In this document: positions 57,075 through 64,000 of the stretch, piece by piece
Numbering within the stretch: position 1 is the stretch's first letter
How the letters are laid out: the number at the start of each line of letters is the position of its first letter
Source of the DNA: Cyanobacteria bacterium FACHB-502
GTDB lineage: Bacteria > Cyanobacteriota > Cyanobacteriia > Elainellales > Elainellaceae
Assembly: GCA_014695325.1 (NCBI GenBank)
Contig: JACJNZ010000039.1
Coordinates: 434,001-498,000, forward strand
Reading direction: 5' to 3'
Length of the DNA stretch: 64,000 nucleotides
The notes under the pieces: model-generated
What the model saw: only the letters and a program-made list of their open reading frames with translations
Database searches by the model: none
What the model was told of the DNA's origin: nothing
Translations under genes and position numbers: made by a program

Positions 57075-59522
57075 ATGATCAATTCCGACTCTTTCTTCCA
57101 AATTCCTGATTCTGCCTGGACGCGATCGATCGGTTCTGGTTGGGATCATCCTTACACCGTTCGCTATGCCAGCAATATCGATGATGGTCCCTGGCACGGA
57201 ATGCCGTTAGGCGGTTTTGGGGCGGGCTGTATTGGGCAATCGTCCCGCGGCGATTTTAATTTGTGGCATATCGACGGCGGCGAACACTGGTTTGGGTCGA
57301 TGCCTGCCTGCCAATTTAGTGTGTTTGAGCAGGAGGGTAATCAAACCCAAGCATACGCGCTCTGTACTGAAGCCCCTACAGATGGAACATTAGGGGCATG
57401 GCAATGGTACGGGGAAATGGCAGAAGAACAGGACAAGGGAGACTATGCTGCGCTGTATCCGCGAAGCTGGTTTACTTACCGCAACAGGTTTCGAGCGGAG
57501 ATAGTGTGTGAGCAGTTTTCCCCGATCTGGGCAGAAAATTATCGAGAAAGCAGCTATCCGGTGGCGGTGTTTTTGTGGACGGTACGAAATTCGGGCGATC
57601 GTCCCTTAACGCTGAGCGTGATGCTGTCCTGGCAAAATATGACGGGCTGGTTTACGAACGCGCTAAAATCGCCCGAAGTCAAAGTGCGAGATGATGGCAG
57701 TCCGGTGTATGAGTATCAGCCGCGCATCGGGGAAAGTGTCGGGAACTTTAATCAGGTTCAGGCCGATGGGGGCGGAATTGGCTGTGTGATGGGTCGGGTT
57801 TGCACAAGTGATCCGGCAGAAGGCGATGGGCAATGGGCGATCGTCACTGATGCCAACGCAGGCGAAGTGTTTTATCACAGCCGATGGAATCCGATCGGGG
57901 ATGGCGCGGATCTGTGGCAGTCCTTCGGTCGAGATGGATCATTGCCCAATACTCACGACGAAACTCCGGCAGGGACAGGCGAACAAATTGGCGCAGCCGT
58001 CGCAGTGCGAATCACGCTGGCTCCCGGTGAGGTGAAGCAGATTCCCTTTGTGCTGGCGTGGGATTTTCCGGTGACGGAGTTTGCTGAGGGAACTTCTTAT
58101 TTTCGTCGCTATACCGATTTCTTCGGGCGGAGTGGAGACAATGCCGGGTCGATCGCTCAAATGGCCCTTGCTCAATATCCGCAGTGGCGCGAGCAGATTC
58201 AGCAGTGGCAGCAGCCGATCCTCGATCGCTCGGATTTGCCGCAGTGGTTCAAGATGGCGTTGTTTAACGAGCTGTACGACCTGACCAGCGGCGGAACTTT
58301 GTGGAGTGCGGCAAGCGATCGGGATCCGATCGGGCAATTTGCCGTTCTGGAATGTCTGGACTATCGCTGGTATGAAAGCTTGGACGTGCGGCTCTATGGC
58401 TCGTTTGCGCTGCTGCTGCTGTTTCCAGAATTGGATAAAGCGGTGATGCGGGCCTTTGCCCGAGCAATTCCGACCGCAGACGATACGCCCCGCGTGATTG
58501 GCTATTACTTCACTCAGAAAATGGAAAGCCCGATCGCCCAGCGCAAAACGGCGAACGCAACGCCCCACGATCTGGGTGCGCCAAATGAGCACGTCTGGGA
58601 GAAGACCAACTACACCAGCTATCAAGACTGCAACCTATGGAAAGACCTCGGCTCCGATTTTGTGCTGCAAGTGTATCGCGATTTTGTGTTTACGGGCAGC
58701 CAGGATATAGCGTTTTTGCGGGAAAGCTGGGGGGCGATCGTCGCCACGCTGGACTACCTGAAAACCTTTGACCTGGACAATGACGGCATTCCCGAAAACT
58801 CCGGCGCACCCGATCAGACCTTTGATGACTGGCGATTGCAGGGAGTCAGCGCGTACTGTGGCGGACTGTGGATTGCGGCGTTAGAGGCAGCGATCGCGAT
58901 CGGGCAAGTTCTAGGCAAAGCAGATGGAGCGGTAGACGGGCGAAAACAACAAAGCGAGATTTATCAGGGCTGGTTGGGGCAAGCGCGATCGGTTTATCAG
59001 GAAAAGCTGTGGAACGGACAGTATTACCGTCTAGATAGCGGCAGCGGTTCAGCAGTGGTGATGGCGGATCAGCTTTGCGGGCAGTTTTACGCGCGGTTGC
59101 TGAGTTTGCCAGATGTTGTGCCAGAGAACTGTGTGCGATCGGCGTTAAAGTCGGTGTATGAAGCTTGTTTTGTCAACTTTAATCAATATGTCGCGGCGAG
59201 CCGTGAAAAATCAGGGGAATCAAGAGAGGCATTTGTGGCAATCGGGGCGGCAAATGGAGTGCTGGCTGATGGGTCTCCGGTGAATCCTAATGATACGCAT
59301 CCGCTCGAAGTCTGGACGGGGATTAATTTTGGGCTGGCAGCTTTTATGCTGCAAATGGGAATGCGATCGGAAGCGATGGCAATTACGGAGGCAGTGGTGC
59401 GGCAGGTTTACGAGAACGGACTACAATTTCGCACGCCGGAGGCGATTACAGCAGCAGGAACCTTCAGGGCGAGCCACTATCTGCGGGCAATGGCAATTTG
59501 GGCGATTTACTGGCTATTTTGA
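57075..59522 (+). CDS. GH116 beta-glucosidase / GBA2-like glucosylceramidase
   Basis: An 815-residue glycoside hydrolase of the family that includes non-lysosomal glucosylceramidase. The N-terminal beta-sandwich has PLGGFGAGCIGQSSRGDFN and FWDF-like blocks, and the C-terminal (alpha/alpha)6 barrel has the nucleophile region FNELYDLTSGGTLW (Glu399), LDVRLYGSFALLLLFPELD, and the acid/base region FDDWRLQGVSAYCGGLW (Asp584 or Asp585). It likely hydrolyses beta-glucosides; the natural substrate in this organism is unknown. No signal peptide is seen, so it is probably cytoplasmic. It stands alone; GGCT is divergent. Confidence 0.92.
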   Translation: MINSDSFFQIPDSAWTRSIGSGWDHPYTVRYASNIDDGPWHGMPLGGFGAGCIGQSSRGDFNLWHIDGGEHWFGSMPACQFSVFEQEGNQTQAYALCTEAPTDGTLGAWQWYGEMAEEQDKGDYAALYPRSWFTYRNRFRAEIVCEQFSPIWAENYRESSYPVAVFLWTVRNSGDRPLTLSVMLSWQNMTGWFTNALKSPEVKVRDDGSPVYEYQPRIGESVGNFNQVQADGGGIGCVMGRVCTSDPAEGDGQWAIVTDANAGEVFYHSRWNPIGDGADLWQSFGRDGSLPNTHDETPAGTGEQIGAAVAVRITLAPGEVKQIPFVLAWDFPVTEFAEGTSYFRRYTDFFGRSGDNAGSIAQMALAQYPQWREQIQQWQQPILDRSDLPQWFKMALFNELYDLTSGGTLWSAASDRDPIGQFAVLECLDYRWYESLDVRLYGSFALLLLFPELDKAVMRAFARAIPTADDTPRVIGYYFTQKMESPIAQRKTANATPHDLGAPNEHVWEKTNYTSYQDCNLWKDLGSDFVLQVYRDFVFTGSQDIAFLRESWGAIVATLDYLKTFDLDNDGIPENSGAPDQTFDDWRLQGVSAYCGGLWIAALEAAIAIGQVLGKADGAVDGRKQQSEIYQGWLGQARSVYQEKLWNGQYYRLDSGSGSAVVMADQLCGQFYARLLSLPDVVPENCVRSALKSVYEACFVNFNQYVAASREKSGESREAFVAIGAANGVLADGSPVNPNDTHPLEVWTGINFGLAAFMLQMGMRSEAMAITEAVVRQVYENGLQFRTPEAITAAGTFRASHYLRAMAIWAIYWLF

Positions 59523-59699
59523 TTTTCAGCGATTCTAAGTTTTTTTCTGGAATCGCGGAACACTCGGCTCCTCCTCAAGTCATAGGTAGCAGCTTATTTA
59601 CTGAAGCTAGCATCCCCCATCGGGGAGAGGATTTCTTGCAGTCCTTATATCGTTTGCTGCTTTGCCGGGTTGCCCCTGCTTAGGTCATCAGGAGGATTT

Positions 59700-61853
59700 A
59701 TGTCAAATCGTTTTGCGTCTGGGGCGTTCCCTCAGGCTCGCTCGAATGCGTCGTTTCAGCTACAAACGGATTCGCCGCTATTCCAGAAAGTTCAGCCAGA
59801 GACTCAGCGCAAGTTTCTGAAAGTAAGCAGTTCAAGAAATTCGCCCTTCCAAAAGATGCGGTTTGCTCAGTCAGGCAACAGTACTGGCAGTCTGAAGATT
59901 CAGCCCATTAGCGCAACGGCAACGGCAAATCAAGGCTTAGCTGGCAACAGCTTATCGACTGCCAATAATCTGGGCAACCTGAGCGGACGAGCGGAACTCA
60001 CCTGGAATGGCTCGATCGGCGGCAGCACGACGGATCAGTATTTTCGGATGAATCTGTCTCGATCGCTGCGGTTTCGACTTACTCTGAGTCAGCTTAGTGC
60101 CAATGCGGATCTGTCAATCGTGCGGCAAAACGGCGATTCCGTGGCGCGATCGTTGCGAGGCGATCGGCAAGATGAGCGAATCGAAGGCAACCTGCGGGCG
60201 GGAACTTATTTTATTCGCGTTTCGGCAGGCACCACTAGCACCAACTACACGCTGAAGCTGAAAGGATCAGGATTTGCCAGCGATGCCGGAAATACTACCC
60301 TGTCTGCCTTGGATGCCGGGAACATTAGCCGCCTTCAGCGCAGTTACCAGGGACGGGTAGATTCAAAAGACAACGCCGATGTCTATAAGTTTTCCCTATC
60401 CGAAGCTGGGCAAGTCGCGCTGAACCTGAAGGGTCTTTCCGAGGATGCCGATATTCAGTTGCTCAGCAGCACCGGGGCAGAACTGGGACGATCGGGCAGC
60501 GATGGACAAACAGAGGAAACGATTCAGCAGCAGCTTAATGTGGGCAGCTATTTTGTGCGAGTCACTCCGTTCGACTCCGATCGCGCCAACTATACGCTGT
60601 CGATGACAGGCGGCACTGGGGCATCAGCCGCTTATGTGCCAAGTCCTTCCCCGATTCCTGCACCCAGTCCAACTCCGGGTGGGGGAGCCACTTCGAGCGG
60701 TAGTGCTCCTGGAACCTCGCTCAGCACCGCATCTGTTCAATCTGCCGCTTTTTCACGCAGTGACCAGCTTAGTGCCAGCAATCGGGAAGACTTTTATCGC
60801 TTCAGCCTTTCCCAATCTGGGACATTCACGGCAAACCTGAGTGGCTTAACGGGCGATGCCGATGTGCGGCTGATTCAGGACAAAAACAATAACGGCGCGA
60901 TCGATCCCGGTGAGGTGCTGGGCTGGCAGTGGGAATGGGGAGCTACCGGGGAATCAGTTCGCCGCTTTTTGTCTGCCGGAAACTACTTTGTGCAGGTAAT
61001 GGGCTACGGTAACCAGTCCATGAACTACACCGTCAACACCAACTTCACGCCCTCCGGTAGCGACGATCGCAAATTCTCGATGCAGGTTAATTTCGCAGAC
61101 GGGATAGAAAGCCTCAACTTCAACGTTCGTAATGCGATTACCGAAGCCGCTAAATTCTGGGAAAATGCCATCACCCACAGCAGCTTTAACGGTTCCCATC
61201 TGCTCCAAATTGACGTTCAGGGCGTGAATAGCCCCCAAGCCTGGCTGGCAGCCGCAACCAATCGATCGGGCGCGACCGATGCGAAAGGGAACTGGATGCC
61301 CACCACGGGAATTGTCCGTATCAACACCAGCTACAGCAATTCCTATAACTCTGATCCCAGCTACCTGAAAACGCTCGTGATTCACGAACTGGGTCACGTT
61401 CTGGGCATCGGCACACTTTGGGAGAAGCAAGGACGCAGCCTGATCGATCGCGGCAGCAACACCTACAAAGCAGACAGCTACGCAGGCAGGGCTTATGGCG
61501 AAATTTCCGGCATACTTGCGCCTAAAGCCATTCCGGTTGAAGCGGGCACGTTCGGTCACTGGGACGAAGGTAAATTTGGCGATGAGCTGCTGACTCCCTT
61601 TGCGGAAGGTGCAACCGTGAAGATGCCGCTGAGCCAGGTTACGCTTGCTTCGCTACGAGATATTGGCTGGAACGTCAACTACGGCGCGGCAGATAGTTTT
61701 TCCGTTACCCAGTCTGTGCTGGCTCCTGAGGGTCTGGTTCCCAGCGGCACGACGGTAAGTGGCTGCGGCTGTTCGATGTGTGCCAACGTGCGCTCGGCTG
61801 CGGGACTGGATGAAATTGGGTCTGGAAGTTTGATGGCAGCGATTACCGCGTAG
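59700..61853 (+). CDS. Metzincin-type metalloprotease with PPC domains
   Basis: A 717-residue, probably secreted zinc protease. After a low-complexity N-terminus come three PPC (pre-peptidase C-terminal) beta domains (about 85-205, 210-305, 350-455; each with a FRMNLS or YKFSLSEAG type strand and YFIRVSAG or YFVRVTPFD). The catalytic domain has VIHELGHVLGIGTLW with His562, Glu563 and His566, and GHWDEGKFGDELLTP with a possible third ligand. It resembles the leishmanolysin-like (M8) group. A terminal SGCGCSMCANVRS has three Cys in a row of six. AGGAGG (59690-59695) supports ATG 59700, not the earlier 59670. No classical signal peptide is visible. Confidence 0.88.
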   Translation: MSNRFASGAFPQARSNASFQLQTDSPLFQKVQPETQRKFLKVSSSRNSPFQKMRFAQSGNSTGSLKIQPISATATANQGLAGNSLSTANNLGNLSGRAELTWNGSIGGSTTDQYFRMNLSRSLRFRLTLSQLSANADLSIVRQNGDSVARSLRGDRQDERIEGNLRAGTYFIRVSAGTTSTNYTLKLKGSGFASDAGNTTLSALDAGNISRLQRSYQGRVDSKDNADVYKFSLSEAGQVALNLKGLSEDADIQLLSSTGAELGRSGSDGQTEETIQQQLNVGSYFVRVTPFDSDRANYTLSMTGGTGASAAYVPSPSPIPAPSPTPGGGATSSGSAPGTSLSTASVQSAAFSRSDQLSASNREDFYRFSLSQSGTFTANLSGLTGDADVRLIQDKNNNGAIDPGEVLGWQWEWGATGESVRRFLSAGNYFVQVMGYGNQSMNYTVNTNFTPSGSDDRKFSMQVNFADGIESLNFNVRNAITEAAKFWENAITHSSFNGSHLLQIDVQGVNSPQAWLAAATNRSGATDAKGNWMPTTGIVRINTSYSNSYNSDPSYLKTLVIHELGHVLGIGTLWEKQGRSLIDRGSNTYKADSYAGRAYGEISGILAPKAIPVEAGTFGHWDEGKFGDELLTPFAEGATVKMPLSQVTLASLRDIGWNVNYGAADSFSVTQSVLAPEGLVPSGTTVSGCGCSMCANVRSAAGLDEIGSGSLMAAITA

Positions 61854-61956
61854 CGAGCACTGCTTCACATCAGGGTTGCCTGATCCGCGATCGTTTCCTC
61901 CTTCTGACCCTGCTGAAAGCAAAAGCGGGATGCTAGATTGTGGCTAGGAGTCATTC

Positions 61957-62718
61957 ATGCGAATGGTTCCTGGCTTTTCTTTTTCAGGCAAACCCGTTCA
62001 GGTTAAGCAATTAGCAATGGCAAGAGGCGATCAGATTTACGTGATGCGACCCCTCCTCAGCGTTGAGGGCGTTTACGAACATCATGGAATTGATTGTGGG
62101 GATGGCACGATAATTCACTACCACAAAGGCGATGATGCCGTGATTACGCGCACCACGATGGAGGCATTTGCCAGAGGCACCCCTGTTTACACCAAACAGC
62201 AGCCGCTTGCTTTTATTCCCGATATTGTGCTTCAGCGGGCAGAGAGCCGGCTGGGCGAACGGCAGTACAATCTGCTAACCAACAACTGTGAGCATTTTGC
62301 TAACTGGTGCAAAACAGGCAAAAACGAAAGCCAGCAGCTCATCAACTACGGCTTAGACTTGTCCCAAATTCGATCGCTTGACTCCCGCCGCATGATCGAA
62401 GAAGCTGCCCAGGGAGGCGATCCGGTGACTGCGATGCAGTTGCTCAACCACGCCCAGAGCAATATTTCTGTTGCTCAATCGACCCTGCAAGATCAATACA
62501 ACCGGGCACAGCAAGACATGACCACCTGGGAACGAGTGGCAACGCTGGCGTTAAAGCAAAGCCGAGAAGACCTGGCGCGAGCAGCCTTGGAACGCAAAGT
62601 GCAGGCGAAGAAACAGGCAGAAGCCGCCAAAAATCAGCTTGCAGAATTGGTTGGTATTCGAACTACGCTCGATCGCAACAGCCTGCAAATTAAGCAGCGG
62701 CTCACCCCGGTTAGCTAA
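61957..62718 (+). CDS. LRAT-type (NlpC/P60-like) thiol hydrolase with coiled-coil tail
   Basis: A 253-residue protein. The LRAT-like domain (15-125) has DQIYVMRPLL, VYEHHGIDCGDGTIIHYHKG with His42/His43, and NLLTNNCEHFANWCKTG with the probable nucleophile Cys111. Such domains act as thiol acyltransferases or hydrolases on lipids or peptides. The rest (150-253) is a long coiled coil (YNRAQQDMTTWERVATLALK, KVQAKKQAEAAKNQ) that resembles the PspA/IM30 style of membrane-binding helices. AGGAG lies 6 nt before ATG 61957. It follows the metalloprotease by 100 nt on the same strand. Confidence 0.87.
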   Translation: MRMVPGFSFSGKPVQVKQLAMARGDQIYVMRPLLSVEGVYEHHGIDCGDGTIIHYHKGDDAVITRTTMEAFARGTPVYTKQQPLAFIPDIVLQRAESRLGERQYNLLTNNCEHFANWCKTGKNESQQLINYGLDLSQIRSLDSRRMIEEAAQGGDPVTAMQLLNHAQSNISVAQSTLQDQYNRAQQDMTTWERVATLALKQSREDLARAALERKVQAKKQAEAAKNQLAELVGIRTTLDRNSLQIKQRLTPVS

Positions 62719-62763
62719 CCATCGGGCTGCTGGACGGCTGCAGCTCTATCAGAAAGCCGAATG

Positions 62764-63456
62764 CTACTTATTCGCAACCGCCTCAGCAGGCAAGCACAGC
62801 AAATTATCACCGTAGGTGCGAATCAGCCCGCGCTGGCGCAGTTTGCCCATCAAGCGCGTGACCGTAACCCGGGTTGAGCCGATCGCGCTGCCAATCTGAG
62901 CATGGGTGAGTGACCAGGGCAGCCCGTAGCCTTCATCGCAGGGTTCGCCAAATTCTTCAATTAGCAGGGTGAGGAATCCGAGCAGGCGATCGATCGTGCG
63001 GCGTTGTCCCAGCGTGCTGAGCCAGAGCAGCTTCCGCTGATGCTGATAGCGAAAGGCATCCAGAACTTCGCGCCGAAAGTGGGGCCAGTTGTCCAGGTCG
63101 TGCCAGTAGAGCCAGATCACCGCCGTTTGATCGACATGAGCAAAACTTTGGAGGGTGAACGGCGACTGCGCCACAATCTCAAAGGGCTGACCTGCCCCAA
63201 CAAATCCCAGAAATGCTTCTTCTGAATTGATCCGGGGTAAACGGGAGGACCCGCTGCTCACACTAGCACTCACCTGTGCCTCGCCAACCAGACGAACCGC
63301 TCCACGCTGTACCAGGTAAAGTAAACCTGCCCGTGCCGGAATTTTTTCGTCTTTGCTAAAGGTACGGTAGCGGTAATGCTCCTGTGCCCAGTCGAGAATA
63401 CGCTGCCAGGTAAGAAATGGACGGGAGGTTTCTGAGGGTGAAGACACTGAATACAT
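62764..63456 (-). CDS. Crp/Fnr-family transcription regulator, NtcA-like
   Basis: A 230-residue regulator: an N-terminal cyclic-nucleotide-type beta barrel (about 25-130, LLYLVQRGAVRLVGEAQ), a long dimerisation helix (LLWLSTLGQRRTIDRLLGFL), and a winged-helix DNA-binding domain with LTHAQIGSAIGSTRVTVTRL. The recognition helix STRVTVTRL matches the NtcA class, so a similar half-site is possible. The barrel lacks the canonical cAMP-binding cassette, so cAMP is not expected to be the effector; it is not NtcA itself by overall sequence. It converges with the LRAT-like gene. Confidence 0.88.
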   Translation of the reverse strand: MYSVSSPSETSRPFLTWQRILDWAQEHYRYRTFSKDEKIPARAGLLYLVQRGAVRLVGEAQVSASVSSGSSRLPRINSEEAFLGFVGAGQPFEIVAQSPFTLQSFAHVDQTAVIWLYWHDLDNWPHFRREVLDAFRYQHQRKLLWLSTLGQRRTIDRLLGFLTLLIEEFGEPCDEGYGLPWSLTHAQIGSAIGSTRVTVTRLMGKLRQRGLIRTYGDNLLCLPAEAVANK

Positions 63457-63739
63457 AAGGGGTGACTACAACAATCAGTAGAGATGGGGGACTCTGAACT
63501 GAACTGGACGATAATGAACAGAGAGAATAATCAACAGGGAGAACGGCCGAAGAGAATACAAAATCGATTTCTTTGAGTTGTGCTTTGTGCTAATTGCATC
63601 AGTTAATACCCGTAGAACGGCTTCTTTAAGCCTTACTTTGATCTGAATCTTGATATATTACAACCAAAGTTAAAAAATCGAGTTCAGCGAAATCGACCCG
63701 CTTCTCAGGAAGCACAATAATTCTACCGGGAGTGTTAGA

Positions 63740-64000
63740 TTGCATACCATTCTATCTGCTGCTCTCCGATCGCGACTAGTTCATCGGATACAAAAAGCAC
63801 TCCATACTGAGAAGCTTCAGCAGGATGGAAAAAGCCAGACGCTTCCGCTTAAGCAGACCCGACAAGGTAAACAAAAGCAGCTTGAGTACGTTTCAGCGGT
63901 TGCTCTGAGATATGCACAGCCCTTGCAGAAGCCAGCACTACAATTGGCGAAAGACCTGATGGAGAAGCTGAGCAAACCGCTCGAAAAACTCGATGCAACT
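63740..64000 (+). CDS. Partial ORF, ArgS N-domain-like, continues beyond window
   Basis: An open frame reaches the window end: MHTILSAALRSRLVHRIQKA, then a polar stretch, and LEYVSAVALRYAQPLQKPA, LQLAKDLMEKLSKPLEKL. The middle resembles the N-terminal domain of arginyl-tRNA synthetase (the D-Y-x-x-N-V-A-x-x-L-A block) but weakly. Some cyanobacterial proteins combine that domain with a DALR anticodon domain without the catalytic core. The TTG start at 63740 follows GGGAG (63728-63732) by 7 nt. With 87 residues visible, the identity is tentative. Confidence 0.5.
   Translation, partial: MHTILSAALRSRLVHRIQKALHTEKLQQDGKSQTLPLKQTRQGKQKQLEYVSAVALRYAQPLQKPALQLAKDLMEKLSKPLEKLDAT

Overview
The window looks like chromosomal DNA of a cyanobacterium, probably a large-genome filamentous type such as a Leptolyngbya or Oscillatoria relative (the lineage is an inference). 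The signs are many GCGATCGC-type (HIP1-like) octamers, a photosystem I PsaJ homologue, a phytochrome with its Rcp-type receiver, a cyanobacteriochrome-like GAF domain, an Anabaena-type sensory rhodopsin, a short RRM RNA-binding protein, and many short tandem and dispersed repeats. I saw no rRNA, tRNA, CRISPR array, transposase or phage gene.

Layout. 1-10.7 kb is mostly housekeeping: a truncated Sua5/YrdC-family gene, leuS and a lipoprotein, ald, sucCD, a small membrane protein, an IF-3 gene with no normal start codon at its supported start, an RRM protein and murD. 10.7-11.8 kb holds a decayed ammonium-transporter gene. 11.8-22.6 kb is a chemosensory island on the minus strand: cheW-cheR(TPR)-mcp-cheW-cheA(REC)-cheB, then, beyond a plus-strand gene, a REC-histidine kinase. 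Its parts resemble the Wsp type of alternative-function chemosensory system, but no GGDEF output gene is present. 22.9-26.9 kb has a SulP transporter fused to STAS and cyclic-nucleotide domains, a glycosyltransferase and a small coiled-coil protein.

28-40 kb is a two-component and photosensory cluster. It contains a REC-wHTH-HPt-REC-REC regulator, three single-receiver proteins, a PAS histidine kinase, a biliverdin-type phytochrome and a hybrid kinase whose GAF domain has both cysteines of DXCF cyanobacteriochromes. 40.5-45.1 kb has an aldehyde dehydrogenase, an SDR, the sensory rhodopsin, a gamma-glutamyl hydrolase and an orphan divergent PsaJ. 45.5-54 kb has an MFS transporter, an ABC exporter, DUF1232 and DUF4870 membrane proteins, a pentapeptide protein next to a threonine aldolase-like enzyme, and ilvD. 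54-64 kb has a kinase-like protein without the phospho-His, a GGCT-like protein, a GH116 glucosidase, a PPC-domain metalloprotease, an LRAT-like protein, an NtcA/Crp-type regulator and a truncated ORF at the edge.

The dominant theme is signal transduction, with three light-sensor classes within about 11 kb. A second theme is repeat activity. Short tandem duplications (7-51 bp) sit in intergenic gaps and also inside interdomain linkers of signalling proteins, and a dispersed CCCCCTAAAT repeat occurs between genes and once inside cheA.
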